The position numbers were made by a program, and so were the translations under genes. The notes beneath the pieces were generated by a model that searched no databases, was not told the DNA's origin, and was given only the letters and a program-made list of their open reading frames with translations. Shown here piece after piece: positions 25,903-34,899 of a stretch of DNA of 46,253 nucleotides. Position 1 is the stretch's first letter; each line of letters opens with the position of its first letter. The stretch comes from CAZIWX01 sp964543125. GTDB taxonomy: Bacteria > Fidelibacterota > UBA8477. The DNA is taken from the NCBI GenBank assembly GCA_964543125.1, contig CAZIWX010000008.1, positions 1-46,253 on the forward strand. Direction: 5' to 3'.

Positions 25903-27849
25903 TTAAATATCCAGATTTTCCACATAGTGAGCATGGGTTGTTATAAAATCACGCCGCGGTTCCACATCGTCGCCCATCAGAATGGTGAAAATACGGTCTA
26001 CCGCCGCGGCATCCTCCAGATTAACCTGCTTGAGTGTCCGTGTCTCCGGATCCATGGTTGTATGCCACAGTTGGTCGGGGTTCATTTCACCCAAACCTTT
26101 GTAGCGCTGGATGTTTACCTTTTCACCGCCACCTTTGGCGAGGTGCTTGATAACCACATCCCGTTCCTGCTCGTCGTAAACATAGCGCTCTTTTTTACCA
26201 ACCTTTACCCTGTAAAGGGGTGGCATACCGATGTAAATATTTCCGTTTATAATTAATCCCGGGAAATAGCGATAAAGAAAGGTGAGGAGGAGGGTTCGGA
26301 TATGGGCGCCATCCACGTCGGCATCCGTCATGATGATAATTTTGTGGTACCGCAGTTTTTCCAGCTCGAAATCTTCCTTAAACCCAGCGCCGAGTGCTGT
26401 AATAATAGTTCGAATCTCATTGTTGTTGAGGATTTTATCAATACGGGCCTTTTCCGTGTTGATAATTTTACCACGCAAGGGCAGAATTGCCTGATAACGC
26501 CGGTCGCGGCCCTGTTTTGCCGAACCACCAGCCGAGTCACCCTCAACGAGGTACAATTCACAGATCGACGGATCTTTAGCAGAGCAATCGGCCAATTTTC
26601 CGGGCAAGTTTGACGATTCCAACAAGCTTTTACGGCGCGTCAATTCCCGGGCTTTACGAGCTGCTTCACGGGCCTGGGCCGACAAAAAACATTTCTCAAC
26701 AATGCGTTTCCCCACGGAGGGATTTTGCTCTAAAAATTCATTCAACCCGTCATTAACAAACGAGTCGACGACGCCTTTGATCTCACTGTTTCCAAGCTTG
26801 GTCTTGGTTTGGCCTTCAAATTGGGGTTCGGCTACTTTTACCGACAGGACCGCTGTCATACCTTCGCGTACATCATCACCCGAAAGGGATACATTGGATT
26901 TTTTCAGTAGGTTGTTTTTAGATGCATAATTATTGAGTGAACGGGTTAAAGCCGCCCGAAAACCTGAGAGGTGAGACCCACCTTCAATAGTATTAATGCT
27001 ATTCACATAGGTCAGAATATTTTCCTGATAACTGCTACTGTACTGGATGGCAACTTCTATGGGTACGCCATCCTTCTCGCCCTCGAAGGCGATAATTTTT
27101 TCGTGAAGCGGTTGTTTATTCTCGTTAAGAAATTTCACGAACTCCACGAGGCCGCCCCGATATAAGAATATTTCTTCCTGGATATTGCCGGGATCCCGTT
27201 CGTCTCGCAAGGTGATAGTTACACCTTTATTGAGAAAGGCGGATTCGCGCATGTGCTCAGCCAAAATATCCCATTCGTAATCCACCAGGCGGAAAATTTC
27301 ACCGTCGGCGAGATAGCGAACCTTCGTGCCCGTTTTCCTGGTTTTATGCGTTTTTTGGAGAGCGGAGGCAACTTTTCCCCGTTCATAGCGCTGGGTATAA
27401 ACAAAACCATCCCTGAAAACTTCCACCTCCAGCCATTCGGCGAGTGCGTTTACTACGGATACACCGACACCGTGCAATCCTCCGGAAACTTTATAGGTCC
27501 CCTTGTCGAATTTTCCGCCCGCGTGTAAAACAGTCATAACCACCTCAACCGCCGGCCGGTTCTCGTCTTTCTGGATATCAATCGGGATACCACGGCCATT
27601 ATCTTCCACGGTAACGATGTTACCTTGCTCGATGACCACATTGATCTGGTCACAATATCCAGCCAGAGCCTCATCGATAGAGTTGTCCACAATTTCATAG
27701 ACCAAATGGTGCAGGCCGCGCTTGCTTACATCCCCGATATACATAGCCGGACGCTTGCGCACAGCCTCCAGGCCTTTGAGAACCGTAATGTTTGAAGCGG
27801 TATAGGTTGATTTTTTTTCTTCCGCCAGCTTATTAATATTCTCACTCAT
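25903..27849 (-). CDS. gyrB: DNA gyrase subunit B
   Basis: The 648-residue protein has the GHKL ATPase domain: catalytic E52 in YEIVDNSIDEA, VEDNGRGIP at 82-90, GGKFD and the lid GLHGVGVSVVNAL. The transducer and the TOPRIM domain follow, with EGDSAGGSAKQGRDR and the metal-binding TDADVDGAHIRTLLLTF. The length is typical of the short GyrB type without the proteobacterial insertion. Its ATG overlaps the dciA stop (ATGA), a sign of coupled translation. Confidence 0.96.
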   Translation of the reverse strand: MSENINKLAEEKKSTYTASNITVLKGLEAVRKRPAMYIGDVSKRGLHHLVYEIVDNSIDEALAGYCDQINVVIEQGNIVTVEDNGRGIPIDIQKDENRPAVEVVMTVLHAGGKFDKGTYKVSGGLHGVGVSVVNALAEWLEVEVFRDGFVYTQRYERGKVASALQKTHKTRKTGTKVRYLADGEIFRLVDYEWDILAEHMRESAFLNKGVTITLRDERDPGNIQEEIFLYRGGLVEFVKFLNENKQPLHEKIIAFEGEKDGVPIEVAIQYSSSYQENILTYVNSINTIEGGSHLSGFRAALTRSLNNYASKNNLLKKSNVSLSGDDVREGMTAVLSVKVAEPQFEGQTKTKLGNSEIKGVVDSFVNDGLNEFLEQNPSVGKRIVEKCFLSAQAREAARKARELTRRKSLLESSNLPGKLADCSAKDPSICELYLVEGDSAGGSAKQGRDRRYQAILPLRGKIINTEKARIDKILNNNEIRTIITALGAGFKEDFELEKLRYHKIIIMTDADVDGAHIRTLLLTFLYRYFPGLIINGNIYIGMPPLYRVKVGKKERYVYDEQERDVVIKHLAKGGGEKVNIQRYKGLGEMNPDQLWHTTMDPETRTLKQVNLEDAAAVDRIFTILMGDDVEPRRDFITTHAHYVENLDI

Positions 27850-28130
27850 GTAAACTTGATATCCTTAATGGTATTCCTGGTTAAAAGCTGATTCAGATCA
27901 GCTAAGATTTTTCGTTTCAGAAACATCAGTTCATTTCGCCAAACCGGCGAATCCACGGCAACAAACAGAATATTTTTCTCGATTTTCAACGGTGTGGTAA
28001 CATGGGCAATTTGATCACCCACTACATTATCCCACAAATACAAGGCCTTGTGCTGCTCCATCGGTTTTTCAATTTTGAAATGACGAATCGCTTCCCGCAG
28101 GGCGTCGCCAATTGTTCTAGGCTGCGACAT
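27846..28130 (-). CDS. dciA: DciA-like (DUF721) replicative helicase-associated protein
   Basis: A 94-residue protein of the DUF721/DciA family, the ancestral loader of the DnaB helicase in bacteria without DnaC or DnaI. The core reads YLWDNVVGDQIAHVTTPLKIEKNILFVAVDSPVWRNEL followed by a helix, matching the KH-like DciA fold. I chose ATG 28130, with AGGGA nine bases upstream, over 28151, which has none. It overlaps recF by 14 bases and gyrB by 4. The position between recF and gyrB is the classical one. Confidence 0.85.
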   Translation of the reverse strand: MSQPRTIGDALREAIRHFKIEKPMEQHKALYLWDNVVGDQIAHVTTPLKIEKNILFVAVDSPVWRNELMFLKRKILADLNQLLTRNTIKDIKFT

Positions 28131-29241
28131 CACGTAGTTTCCCTGTATCAAAAACGGTTAGTTTGTCAGACTCCAGTGTTAATCCGTGGCGGCGAAGATC
28201 GGCCAGGTCAGTGGAGGTAATAAAAATTTGATAGCCCGGGTCCAGTGATTGCATGATCTGGGTGCTGCGCTGGACGTCCAGTTCGGAAAACAGATCATCC
28301 AACAAGTAGATTGGCCGTTCCTGTAAATGATTCTCTAAAAATCGTCCCTCGGCAAATTTCAGTGCTACCAGAACCAGTTTATGTTCACCCATTGAACCGT
28401 ATTTGCGCAATTCCCGGCGGTTCAGATAAAACAGATACAAATCTCGTTGAGTACCACAAGTGGTGGTTCCACGGCGAAGATCGGCTGGACGGTTGGCTAT
28501 TAACTGCCGTAAAATTGCCTCCCGGGTAGCAGCGGGTTGGTCTGATCTAATGGATGGGACATAGGTCATTTTGAACGATTTATTAGGTTCAAGTTTTGGA
28601 TAGAGGTCATACACTAGTGACGTGTAAACTTTAAAATATTTAGTGCGGTCATCCTGAAGAACAGCACCGTATTGGGCTAATTGTTCATCCAGTGCATCCA
28701 GCAGACTATTATCCACCACATAATTCTCACCGGCGTAATTATTTAAATGGGCATTACGTTGTTTCAGCGTTCGGTTGTAGTGTTGCAGGGCGTCAAGATA
28801 GGTTGAATCAATTTGTGAAAATAATTTGTCAAAAAACTGACGTCGGTTAACCGGCGATCCGGTGGTAATGACACCATCCTCGGGAGCAAGGCAAACCACC
28901 GGAATCCGGCCGATAAGTTCAGCTTGGTTTGTTAACGGCGCACCATTGATTTTTATTTGTTTGGGGCGAGATTCGGAAAGGATTGTTTCCACGCGGATCG
29001 CGTGTTTTGTTGCTTTAACAAAATTGCCTTTAACTCGCGCTTCACCGGTGCCGTAACGCAACAAATCATTATCTAAAAAAGTTTTAAAGCTGCGTGTATA
29101 AGCCAGTGTATGAATGGCTTCGAGAACCGTGGTCTTGCCGGCGCCGTTTTCACCAAATAAAATATTGGTGTGCTCCCCGAAGCTGAGGGCTACGTGGTCA
29201 TATACCCGAAAATTTTTCATGGAAAGGGACTTAATCAGCAT
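28117..29241 (-). CDS. recF: DNA replication and repair protein RecF
   Basis: The 374-residue SMC-like ATPase shows LIKSLSMKNFRVYDHVAL at the N-terminus, Walker A GENGAGKT (30-37), the RNAHL segment in the middle, and the C-terminal signature plus Walker B (SMGEHKLVLVALKFAEGRFL, ...YLLDDLFSELD). RecF helps load RecA at gaps via RecOR. I chose the ATG at 29241, giving the family-typical start; a GTG at 29280 extends the frame by 13 codons and puts a GGAGG near but too far from 29241. It lies 97 bases after dnaN. Confidence 0.93.
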   Translation of the reverse strand: MLIKSLSMKNFRVYDHVALSFGEHTNILFGENGAGKTTVLEAIHTLAYTRSFKTFLDNDLLRYGTGEARVKGNFVKATKHAIRVETILSESRPKQIKINGAPLTNQAELIGRIPVVCLAPEDGVITTGSPVNRRQFFDKLFSQIDSTYLDALQHYNRTLKQRNAHLNNYAGENYVVDNSLLDALDEQLAQYGAVLQDDRTKYFKVYTSLVYDLYPKLEPNKSFKMTYVPSIRSDQPAATREAILRQLIANRPADLRRGTTTCGTQRDLYLFYLNRRELRKYGSMGEHKLVLVALKFAEGRFLENHLQERPIYLLDDLFSELDVQRSTQIMQSLDPGYQIFITSTDLADLRRHGLTLESDKLTVFDTGKLRDVAA

Positions 29242-29272
29242 GCACCAGGCTAGCGCTAACCGGCCTCCATCA

Positions 29273-29288
29273 AGTTTCACGTGTCATA
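29273..29288. promoter_or_regulatory. Degenerate parS-like site in the dnaN-recF gap
   Basis: AGTTTCACGTGTCATA matches the ParB site TGTTTCACGTGAAACA at 12 of 16 positions, with one perfect half. It is clearly weaker than the two sites at mnmG and mfd and may not bind. Confidence 0.3.
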
Positions 29289-29338
29289 ACAATTAATAAT
29301 CTTACGGTATTCAATAAGCAAGCCGGCCCGGTGATCAA

Positions 29339-30454
29339 CTAACTATTGATTCGAATGGGCATCAACAACATGAGCAGATCTTCTTTATCGGCCTGCTTTT
29401 CTGGCAGGATGATGCCCGGACCAATGGCCGTACTCAGTTTAAAAACCGCTTTTTCGGTTTCCACATTTCGTAGCAGATCGCGCATATACAGTGAATTATA
29501 TCCGATAGTTATCTCTTCGCCAGTGTACTCAATTAAGACTTCTTCCTTGGCGGAGGTGCTGTTTTCAGGATCCTCCGTGTAAACCTCTAATAAACCCGGG
29601 TGTAGTTTTAACGCCAGTTGATGGGTCGTCCGGTTTGCAAAAATCGAAATTCTTCTAACCGTATTCATTAGGTCGTTGGCGTTGACCGTAAAGGTTTTAT
29701 CGTTTCCCGAGGGAATAACTGCTTGATAATCAGGATAGTGTTCATCGATTACCCGGGAATAAATCTCAGTTCCCTTGGTTTCGACTTTCACATGGTCATT
29801 TGCAACACTGAAATCGACCTCTTTTAAGTCCGGTAAAATGGTTTGGAGTAATTGGAGAAATTTTGTCGGAATGATAACCTTAGCGGTTCCATCGGAATTT
29901 GAAAATCCTTTATTAATAAACCGGACCAGCCGGTGGCCATCAGTAGCCACGGTGCGAATGTCGGTGGCGTTAATTTCGAATGATACGCCCAGTAAGGCTG
30001 GTTTGAGTTCATCACGACCAACGGCGAACAAGGTTTTATCAATCAGGCGTTCCATGAGCTTGGCTGGCATGGTAAAACGGGTAACATTGGATAATTGCGG
30101 CGCCTCGGGAAATTCTTCCCCCGGACGCCCCTGAATTTTGTAAGTGCCTACACTGGTCTCCAAGCTGATGCGGTGTTCGTCATCCACGATAAACTTGAGT
30201 TCAATTTCGGGCAGTTCGTTGGTAATTTCCTGTAGCATTCTAGCTGGGATTGCTACCGAGCCATCATCACCGTTAAGCAGATCGACTTCCAGTACATAGG
30301 TTATCTCGATGTCCGATGTACGCAGGAAGAGATGGCCATTCTCAATGGAAAACAGGATATGGTTTAAGATTGGCATGGTTGACCGGGTCGGGCTAACCTT
30401 GATTATCTTCTGAACGCCGGCCTGGAGGACCGATTTCTCGACAGAAAATTGCAT
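29339..30454 (-). CDS. dnaN: DNA polymerase III beta subunit (sliding clamp)
   Basis: The 371-residue protein has the three-domain clamp structure: MQFSVEKSVLQAGVQKIIKV at the start, ILFSIENGHLFLRTSDIEIT in domain I, VATDGHRLVRF in domain II, and the C-terminal DLLMLLMPIR end that contributes to the partner-binding pocket. GGAGAGTTAAGG sits before the ATG. It is first in the replication-gene cluster and directly abuts the DnaA-box-rich gap, as expected next to an origin. Here it is separated from dnaA by about 13 kb. Confidence 0.96.
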   Translation of the reverse strand: MQFSVEKSVLQAGVQKIIKVSPTRSTMPILNHILFSIENGHLFLRTSDIEITYVLEVDLLNGDDGSVAIPARMLQEITNELPEIELKFIVDDEHRISLETSVGTYKIQGRPGEEFPEAPQLSNVTRFTMPAKLMERLIDKTLFAVGRDELKPALLGVSFEINATDIRTVATDGHRLVRFINKGFSNSDGTAKVIIPTKFLQLLQTILPDLKEVDFSVANDHVKVETKGTEIYSRVIDEHYPDYQAVIPSGNDKTFTVNANDLMNTVRRISIFANRTTHQLALKLHPGLLEVYTEDPENSTSAKEEVLIEYTGEEITIGYNSLYMRDLLRNVETEKAVFKLSTAIGPGIILPEKQADKEDLLMLLMPIRINS

Positions 30455-30986
30455 CCTTAACTCTCCAAATACACAATTAACAATAGTTTAAACATTTTTC
30501 GCCATAAGTGTGATAAAATAACATCAATGGCTTGTGATTCAAAGCTCTAAGGCAATTTGACAAGGGCTTTTTAATAAGGTACTGATCTTAAGAATTACTA
30601 GATCTATATTGATATAAAATTACGTAGTAGTATACGTAATTCATCCACTTTGTGAATAAGTTTGCGGCCGGAACCGGTAACTCGCTGAGGTTCAATTTTT
30701 CACAACGATCAAAGACGTTTTAGGTCGAAGTGGATAAACCCGAAATCCGGGTAAAGAGTGGTCGTAATTTGGTAGAACCAACTTAGTTATACACAGCCAT
30801 TGAAATTTTTCAATGCTAAAAACCGGTGTGGATAAGTTTTTACGAGAATATGTTGATAACCGATGCTGAAAAATACACTATCCTAATAAAAATAAACAGG
30901 TAGGAGACGGAATTAGCTCAATTAGCTGTGGACAAGTCTCTGGATTAGCAGCTTTTTTTAAAAAATGCGAATTAGGGTCCGGAATT
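30455..30986. other. Candidate replication origin (oriC): DnaA-box cluster with AT-rich segment
   Basis: This 532-base gap has no gene. It contains six 9-mers like the DnaA box TTATNCACA. Full matches are at 30651-30659 (minus), 30787-30795 (plus, TTATACACA) and 30827-30835 (minus, TTATCCACA). One-mismatch boxes are at 30729-30737, 30851-30859 and 30927-30935 (all minus). Immediately to the left, 30571-30650 is 75% AT by my count, a plausible unwinding element. It includes a 9-bp inverted repeat (arms 30618-30626 and 30633-30641). The flanks are dnaN and a surA-like gene. Confidence 0.7.
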
Positions 30987-32279
30987 TTAGAGCACCATTT
31001 TAATGTTGATATACATTTTCTGACGCTGTTCTTCCAGCCATTTTTGTAATCGCTCCATTTGTTTCTTTTGAAGCGTCATGGACTCAAGCTCAAACCAGTT
31101 GTTTTTCAGGGTTAGTTCACCACCGGCGAACTTTTGATGAATTAACACGATGTTATACTGATCAAGAGCGGTGAAAGGCATTGAAATTTCGCCTTCGTGC
31201 AGTTGTTCAAGCGGCCCCTGCATCTCCGGCGGTATGGTAGTGATGTCAGTTTTTCCGGCGCGGCCATTACGAGCCTTTAAATCCGAATCGGTAAGATATT
31301 TTTTAGCAGCTTCAGCAAAAGTGATTTTACCACTGGTGATGTCTGACCGGATCTGCATCAGGCTGTCCCGCATGGCAAGGGAATCGGTAGTGGTAGCCTT
31401 GGGTTTGATCAAAATATGAGAGACATTGATCTTATCTCCCCGCCGCTCAATCAGTTTAATAATATGCAATCCAAACTGAGTTTTCACCACACCGCTGATC
31501 TGGCCGACCCGCAGGGCGTAAGCCGCGGCTTCAAAGGGTTTGACAAAATTGCCACGGGAGGTGAATCCGATATTGCCACCATTAGGGGCGCTGCCGGGGT
31601 CTTCCGAATATTTTTGCGCCATCCTGGCAAACGTCGTACGCCCATCAATAATTCGTTGGCGAATATTTAAAAGCGTGTCCCGGGTCGCGGTTATTGCGTC
31701 TACGCCGGCCGCAATTGGCAAAGATATGATTGAAAAATCGACCGCCGGGTTGATAGCCGGGAAACTATCCTTGTGGGTTGCATAAAATTGCTCCACCTCC
31801 CGGCGACCGACTTTGATATTGCTGAATAATTGGCGTTTAACCTCTTCCACGATCTGATTGCTGTGAATCTGATCCTGGTAGTAACGCCTGATTTTTCGAG
31901 GGCTGATTCCAAAGGCTTTCTCCACCTGATCCAAGCCACCGTACTGTTGCTCCAAATTGGACATGAGTTGTTCTACTTGAGATTCCACATTACGGTCTTT
32001 GACCTGGATGGTTTCCTGGCGGGCATATTCCAACAAAACCTGTTGATTGATCAGTTCGTTCAGCGACTGAGCGCGCAGTTGATTATAGGCTTGAGCGTTT
32101 TGGTAGGGATCCAGTTTTTTTTGTGCACCCATCAGTTGTGCCATTTGCTCGACCTCGGAGTAGAGGATCGCTTTCTGTCCCACTACTGCCGCCAACCCAT
32201 CAATAAGTGACTGTCCCTGGATCAAGGAAAAAATCAGAGCAAAAAGAACCAAGTGCTTAATAATCGTATTTCGTTTCAT
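30987..32279 (-). CDS. surA: SurA-like periplasmic chaperone/peptidyl-prolyl isomerase
   Basis: The 430-residue protein has a signal peptide (about 1-22) and a SurA N-terminal domain starting QSLIDGLAAVVGQKAILYSEVE. Two parvulin-type rotamase domains follow (about 180-278 and 283-385), the first ending in FGLHIIKLIERRGD and the second starting INVSHILIK. A C-terminal helix completes the fold. SurA helps outer-membrane proteins reach BAM. It is the last of three folding-factor genes after mfd. Its ATG follows the stop of the middle gene by one base. Of the three it is closest to genuine SurA in layout. Confidence 0.85.
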   Translation of the reverse strand: MKRNTIIKHLVLFALIFSLIQGQSLIDGLAAVVGQKAILYSEVEQMAQLMGAQKKLDPYQNAQAYNQLRAQSLNELINQQVLLEYARQETIQVKDRNVESQVEQLMSNLEQQYGGLDQVEKAFGISPRKIRRYYQDQIHSNQIVEEVKRQLFSNIKVGRREVEQFYATHKDSFPAINPAVDFSIISLPIAAGVDAITATRDTLLNIRQRIIDGRTTFARMAQKYSEDPGSAPNGGNIGFTSRGNFVKPFEAAAYALRVGQISGVVKTQFGLHIIKLIERRGDKINVSHILIKPKATTTDSLAMRDSLMQIRSDITSGKITFAEAAKKYLTDSDLKARNGRAGKTDITTIPPEMQGPLEQLHEGEISMPFTALDQYNIVLIHQKFAGGELTLKNNWFELESMTLQKKQMERLQKWLEEQRQKMYINIKMVL

Positions 32280-32280
32280 T

Positions 32281-33096
32281 TTAGTCCTGCTTTGAATTCA
32301 AAACGGCCGGATGGAAATTCACATTGGCGTGGCGCCGCAGGCTATCAATCTTTGTCTGCCGGATACTTTTTTGTTTATCGATCGCCAGTCGTCCGGCAAT
32401 TTCATCCCAGACCTCTTCTAGGGGTCGTACACTATTTTTATCATACCACTGGGTTACATTCATCACGTGATAGCCAAAATCCGATTTAAGAGGGCCAATA
32501 ATCCCGGTGGTCCGGCTGCGGGCGAGCCGATTGCGAATTTCCGGAATAAGATCGCTGAGTTTAATTAAGCCGGTTTCGTTCTGATACTTTCTTAAAAACT
32601 CAGCTTTTTTATCAAGATCGTTATCCCGCAACACCTTGCGCAGTTCACGGGCTTCATCGCGTGTGGGCAACAACACCTGTAACGCAAACACCTCGTCCTC
32701 ATCACGAACGAAGGACCGTTTGTGTTTAGTGTAGTAGTTCCGTACCTCCTGATCGGAGATTTCCGCTGATTGACGCAAATATTTTTGCATAATTTTGTCG
32801 GCCAGCAATCGGCGATGGTAGGTGGCCACCTGTTCCAGGAAGGTAGGGTCTTGATCCAGAAGTGTCTTTTTTGCTTCCTGGGCCAACAGGGTTTCCTGAA
32901 TCCAGCTTTCAACCAACTGAGTTTTTTGTAAGCTGTCCAGCTGATCGAAATTATCGACCAGTGATTCCAAATCGCTTCGGGTCAAGGCGGCGTCATTGAC
33001 TTCCGCCACCACGTCGTCCGAATTATGCCGACCACACCCCACCAGCAGCGCCAGGCCAAGCAGAACCACTAAAAACCGCAAGATCAAGGGCCGCAC
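32281..33096 (-). CDS. SurA/PrsA-like lipoprotein folding factor
   Basis: The 271-residue lipoprotein (lipobox LLVGC, Cys21) has a SurA-N-like helical part (about 30-125). A rotamase-like region (about 135-240) follows, ending in GPLKSDFGYHVMNVTQWYD, but the domain is short and irregular. It may therefore act as a chaperone without strong isomerase activity. It starts with GTG, whose G is also the last base of the previous gene's TAG stop (TAGTG). It is probably anchored in the periplasm and works with its two neighbours on outer-membrane protein biogenesis. Confidence 0.75.
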   Translation of the reverse strand: MRPLILRFLVVLLGLALLVGCGRHNSDDVVAEVNDAALTRSDLESLVDNFDQLDSLQKTQLVESWIQETLLAQEAKKTLLDQDPTFLEQVATYHRRLLADKIMQKYLRQSAEISDQEVRNYYTKHKRSFVRDEDEVFALQVLLPTRDEARELRKVLRDNDLDKKAEFLRKYQNETGLIKLSDLIPEIRNRLARSRTTGIIGPLKSDFGYHVMNVTQWYDKNSVRPLEEVWDEIAGRLAIDKQKSIRQTKIDSLRRHANVNFHPAVLNSKQD

Positions 33097-34829
33097 TAGC
33101 TGTTGGCCTGGGTTTTTTTGGGTGTTTTGGCGTGATAGGTGTCTATTGCAGCGTCATAGTTGACGGTTACACCATATTTTGCCAGCAAGGTTTGATAGGT
33201 TGCTGTTGTTTGCTTCTCGCGCAACTCCCGGTTGATGTCGGTACGCACCCGGGCCTTAACCTTTTCATACGCAATCGGACCAGCAGCGGTCTTGTGCTTG
33301 AGTTGGATGATGGACCAGCCGGTACCCAGTTGAATGGGTTCCGAAATTTCACCCGGTTTAAGCTGGAATGCTTTTTTGCCCATCTCGCCGTAACGTCCGG
33401 CAGCAAAGGGTGGTAGTTCGCCATCACGTTCTTTAGCGGATTTGCGCTCCGAATATTTCCGGGCCAGCAAACCAATATCCTGGCCGGCTTTGATTTGCTT
33501 GTAAACCTTATCGGCCAAGGATTTATCCTTAACATACACTTCACGCACAACCACTTTTTCTTTGTCGGAATAGCGATCGGCTTTGTGGTCATCGTAATAT
33601 TTTTGCAGCTCTTCATCATTCGCCACAAGCTTTTTGTTTATTTCATCACGAACGAAGGAGTTGTACAAGATCCTATCCCGGACAGCTACTAAATCATCTT
33701 TAAACTTTTGTTCCTGGTCATAATGATGCTTGTGGCCATATTCGATAATCAGATAGTGGATCACCATATTGTCCAGCAAGGTACCGAAGTCGTTGCGAGA
33801 TTGGACCGAAGGCCGTTGGGAAGGACCCAGTTTTTCAACCTCATTAATGATCCAGTCTTTGTTGTATGGTTGACCGTTGATACTGAAGAACGGTAGGGTA
33901 AAATTGATCTTTTTCAATACAAAATCCAGCGTCCCGACCTTATGAGTGGAGCCATTCCAAATCTTGAAGAAAGTATCGATGTTTTTGACATTGGGCTGGT
34001 AATTGTTATCAGCCTTTATGTCCGAAATGAAATGATTAGCCAGCTCGCGCATGTCTTTGGTCTTTTCCCGCATGGCCATGCGTCGAAGGTTTTCTTTTTC
34101 TTTTTCAAACGGCCGCTGTTCGACTTCCCGGCGGCCCTCCAGCTTGATAATGTGCAGGCCAAACCGGGTTTTTACAATGTCGGAGACCTCACCGGCCTTC
34201 ATTTTGAAAGCAGTGTCTTGAAAGGGGCCAATCATCTTGCCCCAACCGAACCAACCCAGATCACCACCGTTGTTTTTGCCGGAAGGATCTTCTGTATATT
34301 GATTGGCCAGATCTTCGAATTTGGCGCCTTCTTTTAGTTGTTGCAAAATATGAGCACAGACCGCAAGCGCTTCCTGCTCGCTGCGAGTTGCTTTCGAACG
34401 CGGGAGACCGGCATATTGGATCAGGATATGGCGCGCGTGAATTTCATATTTGGCATTTTCATACATCTGTTTCAGGTAAGCCTCGCCAATAAGTGAATCC
34501 ACGATTGCCCGCTCATAGACATAACTGAAAAGACGCTGATCTTCCATGTTATTAAGCCGCTTTTTGATGTCTTCTTTTTCAGGGTAGCCTTTTGCAAGTG
34601 CATCCGCTATAAAGAGCTGGTGCTGAACCAGATCATCAACTTTTTGCTTAATGTCTTCATCGCTGCTGGTGGCCAGCCGCTCAACCGGATAGTGATCCAG
34701 CATGTCCTGAACGGTTATGGTGTTTCCGTCAATAACCGCGAGGGTGGATTTTCCGGGGGACTTACTACACTGATTAAGAAAGATTATGCCTGTCAGCAAG
34801 AACACGAAAAGGCCGATATGTTTCATCAT
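33096..34829 (-). CDS. PrsA/SurA-like lipoprotein with two rotamase domains
   Basis: The 577-residue lipoprotein has a lipobox (FLNQC, Cys21) and a SurA-N-like helical domain. A well-formed parvulin domain (about 130-240, HARHILIQYAG to FGLHIIKLEGRREVEQRPF) follows, then a helical linker. A second rotamase domain lies towards the C-terminus (about 430-545, VVVREVYVKDKSLADKVY to GTGWSIIQLKHK). I chose ATG 34829, preceded by AAGGATTTTAAA; the frame start at 34865 lacks this. First of the three folding-factor genes, it starts 70 bases after mfd. It could serve as a PpiD/PrsA-like general periplasmic foldase. Confidence 0.8.
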   Translation of the reverse strand: MMKHIGLFVFLLTGIIFLNQCSKSPGKSTLAVIDGNTITVQDMLDHYPVERLATSSDEDIKQKVDDLVQHQLFIADALAKGYPEKEDIKKRLNNMEDQRLFSYVYERAIVDSLIGEAYLKQMYENAKYEIHARHILIQYAGLPRSKATRSEQEALAVCAHILQQLKEGAKFEDLANQYTEDPSGKNNGGDLGWFGWGKMIGPFQDTAFKMKAGEVSDIVKTRFGLHIIKLEGRREVEQRPFEKEKENLRRMAMREKTKDMRELANHFISDIKADNNYQPNVKNIDTFFKIWNGSTHKVGTLDFVLKKINFTLPFFSINGQPYNKDWIINEVEKLGPSQRPSVQSRNDFGTLLDNMVIHYLIIEYGHKHHYDQEQKFKDDLVAVRDRILYNSFVRDEINKKLVANDEELQKYYDDHKADRYSDKEKVVVREVYVKDKSLADKVYKQIKAGQDIGLLARKYSERKSAKERDGELPPFAAGRYGEMGKKAFQLKPGEISEPIQLGTGWSIIQLKHKTAAGPIAYEKVKARVRTDINRELREKQTTATYQTLLAKYGVTVNYDAAIDTYHAKTPKKTQANS

Positions 34830-34899
34830 TTTAAAATCCTTATCTTGGTTTCTATGGGGCTGCATGATTTTGCGCTGAATATAGTCAATTAAAGCCTGT

